DNA from: Capnocytophaga sp. oral taxon 863 str. F0517
GTDB taxonomy: Bacteria; Bacteroidota; Bacteroidia; Flavobacteriales; Flavobacteriaceae
Length of the DNA: 64,000 nucleotides
Reading direction: 5' to 3'
NCBI RefSeq assembly: GCF_000466425.1
Contig: NZ_KE992088.1
Location: 1-64,000, forward strand
Shown one piece after another: positions 18,958 through 28,029 of this stretch. A program made the position numbers and the translations under genes. Under the pieces are notes generated by a model that was not told the DNA's origin, did no database searches, and saw only the letters and a program-made list of their open reading frames with translations. How positions within the stretch are numbered: the stretch's first letter is position 1; every line of letters begins with the position of its first letter.

Positions 18958-19941
18958 ATGGCACGAAAAGCAACCAATGAGCTATTGCAGAAGGCTAAGA
19001 AATCGAAAAATGACGAATTTTACACTCAACTTTCCGATATAGAACGTGAATTACAGTATTATAAAAATCATTTCAGAGATAAAATAGTCTATTGTAATTG
19101 TGATGACCCTAAAACAAGTAATTTTTTTAAGTACTTTGTTTCCAATTTTAAAGCATTGGGTCTTAAAAAACTTATAACGGCTTGTTATAAGGAGGTAGCC
19201 TCCGATTTGTTTTCCAACAAGGAGAATGAAAAGGGCTTTTTCGTGGAATATACAGGTGCTGATGATGAATATAATACTCTTAATATCAAATATTTCAGAG
19301 AAGATGGGGATTTCCGCAGTTCAGAGAGTATTGAACTACTCAAACAATCGGATATCGTAGTTACCAATCCGCCTTTTTCTCTGTTCAGGGAGTATGTAGC
19401 TCAACTGATGAAATACAACAAAAAGTTCCTTATCATAGGCAATATCAATGCCATTACCTATAAGGAGATTTTTAGGCTTATACAAGAGAATAGCGTATGG
19501 CTGGGGATACACTTAGGCAGAGGAATTTCAGGCTTTATCGTACCTGAACACTATCCGCTCTATGGCACAGAAACCCAAGTAGATGCTTTAGGCAATAGGA
19601 TTATATCTCCTAATAACTGCTTATGGCTAACCAACTTAGACAATTATAAACGCCATGAGAACATCACCCTTACCAAGAAGTACATAGGTAATGAATACCA
19701 ATACCCCAAATATGACAATTATGATGGTATTCATATAGATAAAACTCAAAATATTCCTTTGGACTATGAGGGAGCTATGGGAGTTCCTATCACTTTTTTA
19801 CACAAATTCAACCCTAACCAATTTGAAATCATAAAGTTTAGAAAAGGAAACAATGACAAGGACTTATCTATAAATGGAAAATGTCCTTATTTTAGGATTC
19901 TTATCAAAAACAAACGGCTACAAAGCCTTTCAATACACTAA
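18958..19941 (+). CDS. ecoRIM: EcoRI-like adenine-N6 DNA methyltransferase (GAATTC)
   Basis: The 327-residue product matches M.EcoRI along its length: N-terminal KKSKNDEFYTQ, YCNCDDPKTSNFFKYF, the catalytic motif IV NPPFSLF (in SDIVVTNPPFSLFREY), LIIGNINAITYKEIF, GIHLGRGISGFIVPEHY, SPNNCLWLTNL, KYDNYD, GVPITFLHKFNP and the C-terminal LSINGKCPYFRIL. It methylates adenine in GAATTC and protects host DNA. Gene order R-then-M with one nucleotide between them is the EcoRI arrangement. It ends only 3 nt before ccsBA, so the downstream gene may be read through from this operon. Confidence 0.95.
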   Translation: MARKATNELLQKAKKSKNDEFYTQLSDIERELQYYKNHFRDKIVYCNCDDPKTSNFFKYFVSNFKALGLKKLITACYKEVASDLFSNKENEKGFFVEYTGADDEYNTLNIKYFREDGDFRSSESIELLKQSDIVVTNPPFSLFREYVAQLMKYNKKFLIIGNINAITYKEIFRLIQENSVWLGIHLGRGISGFIVPEHYPLYGTETQVDALGNRIISPNNCLWLTNLDNYKRHENITLTKKYIGNEYQYPKYDNYDGIHIDKTQNIPLDYEGAMGVPITFLHKFNPNQFEIIKFRKGNNDKDLSINGKCPYFRILIKNKRLQSLSIH

Positions 19942-19944
19942 AAA

Positions 19945-22900
19945 ATGCTTAAACAACTCACGAAAATCCTTATTTCTACACGTCTGATGGCGGTGCTTTT
20001 CTTAGCCTATGGGGCTGCCCTTGCTATGGGCACTTTTGTGGAAACCTGGTATGATACCGACACGGCCAAAATCTGGATCTATAACGCTTGGTGGTTCGAA
20101 CTCATCATGGTGCTTTTTGTTATCAACTTTATTGGGAATATAGGCCGCTATCGCCTCCTGAAGCGGGAGAACTGGGCGGTATTCCTCCTACATGCCTCTT
20201 GGATCTTTATCATCGTGGGAGCTGGGGTGACCCGCTATATCAGCGATGAGGGAAAGCTCGCCCTACGCGAGGGAGAGGAAGCCGACTTCTACACCTCGGA
20301 ACTGACCTATATCACCGCTCAGGTAGATGGCACCTATGAAGGACAACCCTTGCGAAAGGCCAAGCAAACCCAAGTGCTTTTCTCCCAGCATACCTCCAAC
20401 TCCTATAGTTGGGCTTCGGACTTCAAAGGAAAAGATTTCCGTATACACCTCAAGCGCTTTATCGCCCATGCAGAGGCTACCTTCGTGGAGGATCCCCAAG
20501 GAGAAGCCTATCTGAAAATTGTAGAAGCCTCTGGCGGAGAGGGACACGAGCACTATCTCAAGAGTGGCACAACGGAAAACTTCCACGGCCTTCCCATCTC
20601 GCTGAACAACCCTACCCAAGGAGCCATCAACCTACAAGTAACCCCCGAAGGGAGCTATATCCGTAGTCCCTATATGGGGAGCTATATGACCATGGGCGAT
20701 CAAAAAGTATTTGAGGTAGCCCAAGATAGCCTACAACCGCTCCAGTATCGATGCTTGTACAACATAGGTGGCATGCGCTTTGTCCTTCCTGAGCCCATGC
20801 AAAAAGGGAAAATGGTAATGGCCGCTATCGAAGAGAAAAAACGAAATGCAGGCGATCGCAGCGCCCTTGTGATGAGCCTTAGCTGCGGGGGCGAAACCCA
20901 AGAGGTGGAGGTCATCGGTAGGCGTGACGAGATCAATCCTCCCACCTCGGTAGAGGTAGGTGGCCTGACCTTCCATCTGAGCTATGGTTCGGTACGTACC
21001 CCCCTGCCTTTCAAGGTAAAGTTGGACGACTTCATTGCCGACAAATACCCTGGTACCGAGCGTAGTTACTCCTCCTTCAAGAGTAAAGTGACCGTCACCT
21101 CTGCTGAGGAGACCTTCAAATATGATATCTACATGAATAATATCCTCAACTATAAGGGCTATCGCTTCTTCCAAGCCAACTTCTTCCCTGATGAGAAAGG
21201 AACCATTCTTTCTGTCAATCACGATTTCTGGGGTACCTTGCTCACTTACATAGGTTATACCCTCCTCTATATAGGCCTTATTGCCAGCATGTTTTTCGGA
21301 AAAACACGCTTTGTCCAACTGAGTCAAAAACTCAAAAAATTATATGACAAACGCCGAGGTGCCCTCACCCTCTTGGTGCTGCTCTTTTCAGTAGGTGCCT
21401 ATGCCCAACATGATTCTTTTGAACTGACTCCCAAGCAGATAGATTCCCTTATTAAGGCCACTACTGTTAAGCAATCACATGCGGACCGCTTTGGGCGCTT
21501 GGTGATCCAAGACGAAGATGGCCGTATGAAACCCATCAACACCTTTGCCTCCGAGCTTCTACGCAAGGTCAGCAAGGCTGACTCTTTCCGTGGCCTGGAT
21601 GCCAACCAGGTGTTCCTCTCCATGCTACTGAATCGTCAGCTATGGTACAATATAGATTTTTTCTATATCAAAAAGGACAACGATAGCCTACATAAGATTT
21701 TAGGCGTAGAAAAAGGCCTAAAGCGAGTACGTGCCTTGGACTTCTTGGACAAGGAGTATAACAACAAACTTAACCCCTACTTGGTGGAGGCCTATTCGAC
21801 CAACAACCCCAACCAATTCCAAAAGGAGTTCAAGGAAGTAGACACCAAGATGCACCTCTTAGAGCGTGCCCTTTCCGGAAGTATGCTCCGTGTATTCCCA
21901 CTCAAGGACAGTCCTAATAACAAGTGGATTTCCCCATTGGACATCTACGAGAATCCTACCTATACACAGGACACCCTCGAAGCGGGCTTTATCAAGCACG
22001 CTTTCCGCTGGTATCTCTCCTCGGTAAAGGATGCCGTCGAGACAGGAAATTACAGTGAGGCTGATAAGATCCTGACCGTACTCCAGCAGAACCAGCGCGC
22101 CGTAGGTAAGGCGGTAATTCCTTCCGAAAAACAGATAGAAGCCGAGCTACTTTACAACAAGTATGATGTCTTCAAGAGCCTCTTTAGCTGGTACTTATAT
22201 GTAGGTACGATCATGTTTGTTGTACTCATCGCACGTATCTTTAAGGAGCGCAAGGCGCTGCGTATCACCACCCAGGTATGTACCGGATTGCTCTTTTTCC
22301 TTTTTGCCTTACATACCGCTGGGCTTGCTTTCCGCTGGTATATCTCTGGCCATGCCCCTTGGAGTGATGCGTATGAGAGTATGATTTATGTTGCCTGGGC
22401 TACCATGGGAATCGGTTTGTGTTTCGCCCGTCGCTCCCCATTGAGCCTCGCCTCCACTGCCTTTGTAACCTCCATGATTCTGATGATTGCCCACTGGAAC
22501 TGGCTTGACCCTTCCATTGGCAACCTACAGCCTGTACTGAATAGTTACTGGCTGATGCTGCATGTGGCGGTGATTGTAGGTAGCTATGGCCCTTTCACCT
22601 TGGGAATGATCTTAGGGGCTATTAACCTCTTACTGATGATTCTTACCACAGCGAAGAACCGAGAAAAAATCAAGGGCGTAGTAGATGAACTGACCATCGT
22701 CAATGAGTTAGCCCTTACCGTGGGGCTTATCATGCTCACCATTGGAAACTTCTTAGGTGCCCAATGGGCTAATGAGAGCTGGGGACGCTACTGGGGCTGG
22801 GATCCGAAGGAGACTTGGGCGCTGGTGAGTATCATGGTCTATGCCTTTGTCATTCACATGCGTATTGTTCCTTCCTTACGTGGGGTGTGGGGCTTTAACT

Positions 22901-23088
22901 TTGCCAGTGTGGTAGCCTTTGCCAGTATCCTGATGACCTATTTCGGGGTTAATTTCTACCTTTCAGGACTACATAGCTACGCCAGCGGAGAAAAAGTGAT
23001 TACTCCAAACTTTGTCTATTATGCGGCGGTGTTTGTCCTAATTTTAGGGATTGTGTCTTTTATCAGAAGGAAAAATCTAAAGGAATAA
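19945..23088 (+). CDS. ccsBA: Fused ResB-CcsA cytochrome c maturation (System II) heme lyase
   Basis: This 1047-residue protein combines both System II components. The N-terminal ~470 residues are ResB-like: transmembrane segments near the start, a large periplasmic domain and another helix near 435-455. The C-terminal ~330 residues form CcsA, with the Trp-rich heme-handling WWD motif (GAQWANESWGRYWGWDPKE) near residues 940-960 and conserved His between helices. It exports heme and attaches it to CXXCH apocytochromes on the periplasmic side. The fused form is normal in Bacteroidota. The start is 3 nt after the methyltransferase stop and no TAnnTTTG box is seen in the preceding 50 nt. The 23093 gene follows after 4 nt. 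Confidence 0.95.
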   Translation: MLKQLTKILISTRLMAVLFLAYGAALAMGTFVETWYDTDTAKIWIYNAWWFELIMVLFVINFIGNIGRYRLLKRENWAVFLLHASWIFIIVGAGVTRYISDEGKLALREGEEADFYTSELTYITAQVDGTYEGQPLRKAKQTQVLFSQHTSNSYSWASDFKGKDFRIHLKRFIAHAEATFVEDPQGEAYLKIVEASGGEGHEHYLKSGTTENFHGLPISLNNPTQGAINLQVTPEGSYIRSPYMGSYMTMGDQKVFEVAQDSLQPLQYRCLYNIGGMRFVLPEPMQKGKMVMAAIEEKKRNAGDRSALVMSLSCGGETQEVEVIGRRDEINPPTSVEVGGLTFHLSYGSVRTPLPFKVKLDDFIADKYPGTERSYSSFKSKVTVTSAEETFKYDIYMNNILNYKGYRFFQANFFPDEKGTILSVNHDFWGTLLTYIGYTLLYIGLIASMFFGKTRFVQLSQKLKKLYDKRRGALTLLVLLFSVGAYAQHDSFELTPKQIDSLIKATTVKQSHADRFGRLVIQDEDGRMKPINTFASELLRKVSKADSFRGLDANQVFLSMLLNRQLWYNIDFFYIKKDNDSLHKILGVEKGLKRVRALDFLDKEYNNKLNPYLVEAYSTNNPNQFQKEFKEVDTKMHLLERALSGSMLRVFPLKDSPNNKWISPLDIYENPTYTQDTLEAGFIKHAFRWYLSSVKDAVETGNYSEADKILTVLQQNQRAVGKAVIPSEKQIEAELLYNKYDVFKSLFSWYLYVGTIMFVVLIARIFKERKALRITTQVCTGLLFFLFALHTAGLAFRWYISGHAPWSDAYESMIYVAWATMGIGLCFARRSPLSLASTAFVTSMILMIAHWNWLDPSIGNLQPVLNSYWLMLHVAVIVGSYGPFTLGMILGAINLLLMILTTAKNREKIKGVVDELTIVNELALTVGLIMLTIGNFLGAQWANESWGRYWGWDPKETWALVSIMVYAFVIHMRIVPSLRGVWGFNFASVVAFASILMTYFGVNFYLSGLHSYASGEKVITPNFVYYAAVFVLILGIVSFIRRKNLKE

Positions 23089-23092
23089 AAGT

Positions 23093-24955
23093 ATGAAAAA
23101 GTGGTTGCTCCTCTTGTTTATAATGCTCCCCTATTATGGCCTTTGGGCACAAGAACCCCTAACCCTCAAGGGCTATATAGATAACGACCACTCCTACTAT
23201 GGAGAGGATCAAATGATCCAAAACAGACTCTTTGTCTTGGAAAAAGCAGACATCACCCCGCCGAGGAATATCGTATTTGTGAACCTCTCCAAGGAATCCG
23301 CCCAGCGGGTAGGACAATCCACGATCTTATTAGTGCCTGTGTTCAAGGATATTTATAATGATTTTCTCAAATGCGGAGGAGAAATCACCTTTGACGCCAT
23401 TGCTTTCCCCAACCATAAAGCACTTTATTATACCAAAAAAGCCACCTGTCTTGACTCTGACGGACAGGTGGCTACCTTTGAATATCAGGTAGAAACAGAC
23501 GGGCTATATGAGCATATTATAAGTAAAAACCTCTTTACTGGTTCTTGGGAATACCGCGATATCCCTAAGTGGATCGCAGAATTGGACAATCGCAAAACTA
23601 TCCAGCATCGCTATGAGTTAGATACCAGTGCTGGAAGCATTTATGTACAAGAAGAAACGAGTTCCATAGCCGAGCTTGCACTTCGTATCCTAAATGAGGC
23701 GCATGATACTTTTGATTTTATTCCTATAAAGAAGAACGCCAAAAAAAAGCAATGGCAAGCATGGTGGCAAAAGGTTATCCATACCGACCTTAGCTTATGT
23801 AACGCCCCTGCGATAGTCCCCCTTACAGAGACCCCTACAAGCTACTATGAGCAACTCGAATATTTAGGAGAAATTACCAGTGACCAAAGTCGCCTATATG
23901 CTTATGATACAGTAGCTAAAAAGCACCTTTATCTAAGCCGTTATGTTTCCATAGAAAGCGAACAATTGCCCCTAATCACCCTTGATACCGAAAGGCGTAA
24001 GTTCCTAAAACAAGCCTTAGAAATTCCTGTGAAAACCTATATCAATCATTTCTATGCCAAGAATGACACCCTCTATACTATAGATAATCGTGTCCATTGG
24101 AAAAAATATGCTCCCGTAGCTATTACAAAAGATAGCTTAGCCTATAGAGTCGCCGAAGAAAAAACACTCCTACCTGAAGCACTAAAAGAAGCCTATATTG
24201 CAAGTGCCTTTACCACTTCTGGGTATATGTATGCGATCTATAGCAGCAGGCGATCTCGTACTGATTTTAGCCTGCTTTGTATAGACCCCACCAGTGGCAA
24301 AGTCCTCGGTAACCAATCCTTAGCCGCCTTACTCCCCTCACCTATAATAGCTATCACTACGCCTCTGCTGGGGGATGACCTTACAGCTCGCACCTTGGAG
24401 GAACCTGTTTTTATCGTTTATACAGAAGCTCGAAAGACTTATCATCTAAAATTTCACAAAGATACTTGTATAGAGAAATATCTCTTGGAGGAAAAGGAAG
24501 ATGAAGACTTTCAATTTGATAGCTTTTCCTATATAAATAATGATAATAAAAGCAGCTATATAGGTTATCAGTATGCAAGAAAGGGCTTTGATTTTTGGTG
24601 TTATGATCCAAAGAATTTTCCTAAAGGAAAGCAATTTTTCCACTGTAATGATTTTACAAGTTACTTTAGAGATACCTTTGTATGGGCTACTTTAGGGGAT
24701 AAGAGTTACCTTATTTATGTATTCCAAGATGGGCTTTCCCAAGGGATCAAAGCACAGCGATTTGACCGAAAGACCCTCAAGCCCATAGGTGCCCCCAGCT
24801 GTGTGTTCTCAGAAATAGGTATAGTCCCCTATCGTAGTTCTGGCCTATCGGATATTATGAAAATTAGTGATTTACACGCCCTTTATAGTGACAACCAATG
24901 GCATATTACCTTTTCGCTACGCGGGCAATTATACTGGTACGCTTTAGATCTCTAA
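23093..24955 (+). CDS. Secreted hypothetical protein downstream of ccsBA
   Basis: The 620-residue product has a signal peptide (MKKWLLLLFIMLPYYGLWAQ). The rest is soluble and mixed alpha/beta. Lysine-rich KKNAKKKQWQAWWQK sits in the middle, and several Y-x-Y strands near the C-terminus (SYIGYQYARKGFDFWCYD) are propeller-like. It contains few Cys and no CXXCH, so it is not a cytochrome. I do not recognise a family. It lies 4 nt after ccsBA on the same strand, so it is probably co-transcribed, but there is no evidence that it acts in cytochrome maturation. Confidence 0.6.
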   Translation: MKKWLLLLFIMLPYYGLWAQEPLTLKGYIDNDHSYYGEDQMIQNRLFVLEKADITPPRNIVFVNLSKESAQRVGQSTILLVPVFKDIYNDFLKCGGEITFDAIAFPNHKALYYTKKATCLDSDGQVATFEYQVETDGLYEHIISKNLFTGSWEYRDIPKWIAELDNRKTIQHRYELDTSAGSIYVQEETSSIAELALRILNEAHDTFDFIPIKKNAKKKQWQAWWQKVIHTDLSLCNAPAIVPLTETPTSYYEQLEYLGEITSDQSRLYAYDTVAKKHLYLSRYVSIESEQLPLITLDTERRKFLKQALEIPVKTYINHFYAKNDTLYTIDNRVHWKKYAPVAITKDSLAYRVAEEKTLLPEALKEAYIASAFTTSGYMYAIYSSRRSRTDFSLLCIDPTSGKVLGNQSLAALLPSPIIAITTPLLGDDLTARTLEEPVFIVYTEARKTYHLKFHKDTCIEKYLLEEKEDEDFQFDSFSYINNDNKSSYIGYQYARKGFDFWCYDPKNFPKGKQFFHCNDFTSYFRDTFVWATLGDKSYLIYVFQDGLSQGIKAQRFDRKTLKPIGAPSCVFSEIGIVPYRSSGLSDIMKISDLHALYSDNQWHITFSLRGQLYWYALDL

Positions 24956-25012
24956 AATAGGACAGGCTATCAAAATTTAATTAAAAAACCAAGTATAGTC
25001 AGAAAAATGACG

Positions 25013-25038
25013 TATATTTGCAGCATAGAATTATGCTG
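25013..25038 (+). promoter_or_regulatory. carA -7 box and adjoining inverted repeat
   Basis: TATATTTG (25013-25020) matches the -7 box. It is followed at once by CAGCATA-GAAT-TATGCTG (25021-25038), a perfect 7-bp inverted repeat that covers the expected transcription start. It could be an operator or a 5'-end hairpin in the leader. Confidence 0.55.
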
Positions 25039-25046
25039 ATTATCCA

Positions 25047-26153
25047 ATGAAATATACACAAAAAAAACCAGCAATTGTCCTCTTGGAGGACGGCACTGTT
25101 TTCTATGGAAAAGCCGTAGGAAAAGAAGGTAGTGCTTTTGGTGAAATCTGCTTTAATACAGGGATGACTGGCTATCAGGAAATCTTTACCGATCCCTCCT
25201 ACTTCGGGCAAATCATGGTAGCAGCTACCGTTCATATAGGCAATTACGGGGCTTTCTCCGAGGAAAACGAATCCGATGGGGTGAAGATTGCAGGCCTGGT
25301 ATGTCGCAACTTTAGCGAATATGGCTCCCGCCCTATCAGTGAAGAATCCTTAGGCGCTTTCCTTGAAAGACAAAACCTCTTTGTGGTGAGCGAGGTAGAT
25401 ACCCGTGCCTTAGTGTCCTACATACGCGATAATGGAAGTATGAATGCGGTGCTCTCCACCGAAGTGGACAACATAGAAGGACTTAAAGCCCAGCTCAAGG
25501 GGCAACCGTCCATGAAGGGCTTGGCCTTAGCCCCAGAAGTATCCACCAAGGAGGCTTATTTCGTAGGAGATGAAAACGCCCCCTATCGTGTGGCAGCTCT
25601 GGATTTGGGTATCAAGCGCAATATATTGCGCAACTTGGCGGCTCGTGGCGCTTATATCAAGGTATTCCCACATACCGCTACCTTTGAAGAACTCAGTGCT
25701 TTTGCCCCTGATGGCTTCTTCCTATCCAATGGCCCTGGTGACCCTGAACCACTAACCGAGGCTATTACACTTACTCAGCAAGTTATTGAGAGTGGCAAGC
25801 CCGTTTTTGGTATTTGCCTCGGCCACCAGCTCATTGCCCTCTCCCAAGGAGTACCTACCTATAAGATGCGCAATGGTCACAGAGGAATCAACCACCCTGT
25901 AAAGAACCTCCTTACAGGAAAGAGTGAGATTACCTCCCAAAATCATGGTTTTGCTGTTAATAAGGAATTAGCGGAGAAGAACTCGAATATAGAGATTACC
26001 CACCTACACCTCAATGACGGTACAGTAGCGGGTATTCGCCTGAAGAACCGCCCTGTATTCAGCGTACAATACCACCCTGAAGCAGCTCCAGGCCCTCATG
26101 ATGCGAGCTACCTCTTTGACCAGTTCATTGAGTTAATGACAAGTAACAAGTGA
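25047..26153 (+). CDS. carA: Carbamoyl-phosphate synthase small subunit
   Basis: The product is 368 residues, the usual length. The N-terminal CarA domain includes the FGEICFNTGMTGYQE and DPSYFGQI motifs. The C-terminal class I glutamine amidotransferase domain has the nucleophile in PVFGICLGHQL and the His/Glu pair in VQYHPEAAPGPHD. It hydrolyses glutamine and channels ammonia to CarB for arginine and pyrimidine synthesis. carB is not in the window. A heptamer array and a strong hairpin terminator follow. Confidence 0.97.
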   Translation: MKYTQKKPAIVLLEDGTVFYGKAVGKEGSAFGEICFNTGMTGYQEIFTDPSYFGQIMVAATVHIGNYGAFSEENESDGVKIAGLVCRNFSEYGSRPISEESLGAFLERQNLFVVSEVDTRALVSYIRDNGSMNAVLSTEVDNIEGLKAQLKGQPSMKGLALAPEVSTKEAYFVGDENAPYRVAALDLGIKRNILRNLAARGAYIKVFPHTATFEELSAFAPDGFFLSNGPGDPEPLTEAITLTQQVIESGKPVFGICLGHQLIALSQGVPTYKMRNGHRGINHPVKNLLTGKSEITSQNHGFAVNKELAEKNSNIEITHLHLNDGTVAGIRLKNRPVFSVQYHPEAAPGPHDASYLFDQFIELMTSNK

Positions 26154-26186
26154 CTAATGACGAGTGACAAGTGACTAATAACTAAC
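26141..26186 (+). repeat. Heptameric array at the carA 3' end
   Basis: Units aaTGACA agTAACA agTGACT aaTGACG agTGACA agTGACT aaTAACT run from the last carA codons to the terminator hairpin, with a strict 7-nt period. Confidence 0.7.
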
Positions 26187-26191
26187 GTATA

Positions 26192-26228
26192 AAAAATATT
26201 GCCTTACGATGTGTAAGGCAATATTTTT
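26192..26228. terminator. Bidirectional terminator between carA and atpA
   Basis: AAAAATATTGCCTTAC (26192-26207), GATGT loop, and its perfect 16-bp complement (26213-26228) ending in a T-run. A-run and T-run on either side allow use from both strands, fitting the convergent genes. Confidence 0.9.
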
Positions 26229-26254
26229 GTATAACATTAAAATAAATAAAATGA

Positions 26255-27838
26255 CTATTTCACTACATAATTTTGAGCTACTTCCTTAGCTACGCTTTCC
26301 AAGACAGAGGTAATCTCATCATTGATTTTTCCGGCTTTGAGCTGGGCAAGGGTATCTTGGTGGGCGGTACGAAGGTTATCCAAGTATTCTTTTTCGAACT
26401 CACGTACACGCTCTACAGGGACTTGGCGCAATAGGTTTTTAGACCCTACATAGATAATCGCTACTTGATCTTCTACCTTGTATGGAGTATTAGAAGATTG
26501 CTTAAGGATTTCCACATTGCGTTTCCCTTTCTCAATCACGTTGCTGGTAGCCGCATCAAGGTCAGAACCGAACTTAGCAAAAGCAGCCAATTCGCGGAAC
26601 TGTGCTTGGTCGAGCTTTAGGGTACCAGCTACCTTCTTCATGGACTTGATCTGAGCCGATCCTCCTACACGGGATACAGAGATACCCACGTTGATCGCAG
26701 GGCGCACCCCTGAGTTGAAGAGGTCAGATTCGAGGAAGATCTGTCCGTCGGTGATAGAAATCACGTTGGTTGGGATATAGGCTGAAACGTCCCCTGCTTG
26801 GGTTTCGATTACCGGTAGTGCGGTAAGGGAACCACCACCCTTTACAAGGTGTTTGATAGAATCAGGGAGGTCATTCATATTGCGGGCTACCTTATCGTCT
26901 TTGATTACCTTAGCAGCACGTTCCAAAAGGCGGGAGTGTAGGTAGAATACGTCTCCTGGATAGGCTTCACGTCCAGGTGGGCGACGAAGTAAGAGGGATA
27001 CCTCACGGTAAGCCATCGCTTGCTTGGAGAGGTCATCATAGATAATAAGTGCTGGACGACCTGTATCACGGAAGTACTCACCTATGGCTACCCCTGCAAA
27101 AGGAGCATATACCTGCATAGGAGCCGGATCGGAGGCATTGGCCGCTACGATGGTTGTATAAGCAAGCGCTCCAGCATCCTCCAAAGTCTTAGCGATACCC
27201 GCTACTGTAGAGGCTTTCTGACCAATGGCTACATAGATACAATATACAGGATTACCTGCATCGTAGAATTCCTTTTGGTTAAGGATGGTATCGATACATA
27301 CGGTAGTTTTACCGGTTTGTCGGTCACCGATAACCAACTCACGCTGACCACGTCCTATAGGAATCATGGCATCGATCGCCTTGATACCTGTTTGTAGCGG
27401 CTCATTTACCGGCTGACGGTAGATAACCCCTGGTGCCTTACGCTCGAAAGGCATTTCGTATAGCTCGCCTAAGATAGGACCTTTGCCATCGATAGCTTCG
27501 CCTAAGGTATTGATTACACGACCTACAATCCCCTCCCCTACCTTGATAGAGGCAATGGTTTTGGTACGTTTTACGGTATCTCCTTCTTTTATTTGAGTAG
27601 AAGACCCAAGGAGTACCACCCCTACATGATCTTCTTCGAGGTTGAGCACCATTCCTTCTTGTCCTGATTCGAAATGGACAAGCTCTCCGTTTTCCACTTT
27701 GGAGAGACCGAAAATGCGAGCAATCCCATCTCCTACTTCTAATACCGTCCCTACCTCTTCTAAGGATACAGACGCATCGAAGTTTGCTAATTGTTTCTTT
27801 AGAATCGCTGAAACTTCAGCCGCCTTTATTTGTGCCAT
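26255..27838 (-). CDS. atpA: F1F0 ATP synthase subunit alpha
   Basis: The 527-residue product has the F1-alpha beta-barrel N-domain, the Walker A motif GDRQTGKT near residue 170, [21 protein letters not shown], and the [14 protein letters not shown] signature. It forms the non-catalytic alpha subunit of F1. It stands alone: the upstream neighbour is a DUF2339 gene on the same strand and the downstream neighbour is convergent carA. So atpH and atpG, which normally flank it, are elsewhere. It has its own promoter (27949-27919) and a terminator. Confidence 0.97.
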   Translation of the reverse strand: MAQIKAAEVSAILKKQLANFDASVSLEEVGTVLEVGDGIARIFGLSKVENGELVHFESGQEGMVLNLEEDHVGVVLLGSSTQIKEGDTVKRTKTIASIKVGEGIVGRVINTLGEAIDGKGPILGELYEMPFERKAPGVIYRQPVNEPLQTGIKAIDAMIPIGRGQRELVIGDRQTGKTTVCIDTILNQKEFYDAGNPVYCIYVAIGQKASTVAGIAKTLEDAGALAYTTIVAANASDPAPMQVYAPFAGVAIGEYFRDTGRPALIIYDDLSKQAMAYREVSLLLRRPPGREAYPGDVFYLHSRLLERAAKVIKDDKVARNMNDLPDSIKHLVKGGGSLTALPVIETQAGDVSAYIPTNVISITDGQIFLESDLFNSGVRPAINVGISVSRVGGSAQIKSMKKVAGTLKLDQAQFRELAAFAKFGSDLDAATSNVIEKGKRNVEILKQSSNTPYKVEDQVAIIYVGSKNLLRQVPVERVREFEKEYLDNLRTAHQDTLAQLKAGKINDEITSVLESVAKEVAQNYVVK

Positions 27839-27918
27839 TATTTTGATGTATGAATATTCTTCTTTGCTTTATTTATAACTGAGTAAACCCATAGGCCATT
27901 ATCCTATAAGCAACCGCG

Positions 27919-27949
27919 CAAAGATACGAAAAAAAATCAACATACCAAA
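27919..27949 (-). promoter_or_regulatory. atpA promoter
   Basis: On the minus strand TTTG (27949-27946), a 19-nt spacer and TATCTTTG (27926-27919) form a consensus promoter. The leader is ~75 nt. It confirms that atpA is an independent transcription unit. Confidence 0.8.
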
Positions 27950-28029
27950 ACAATTTTTAAATTGTTAATTGTTAATTATCACCCTGAAATTAGTCTTTGA
28001 TTACTTTCCCTTCGGGGAAGGAGGATTCG

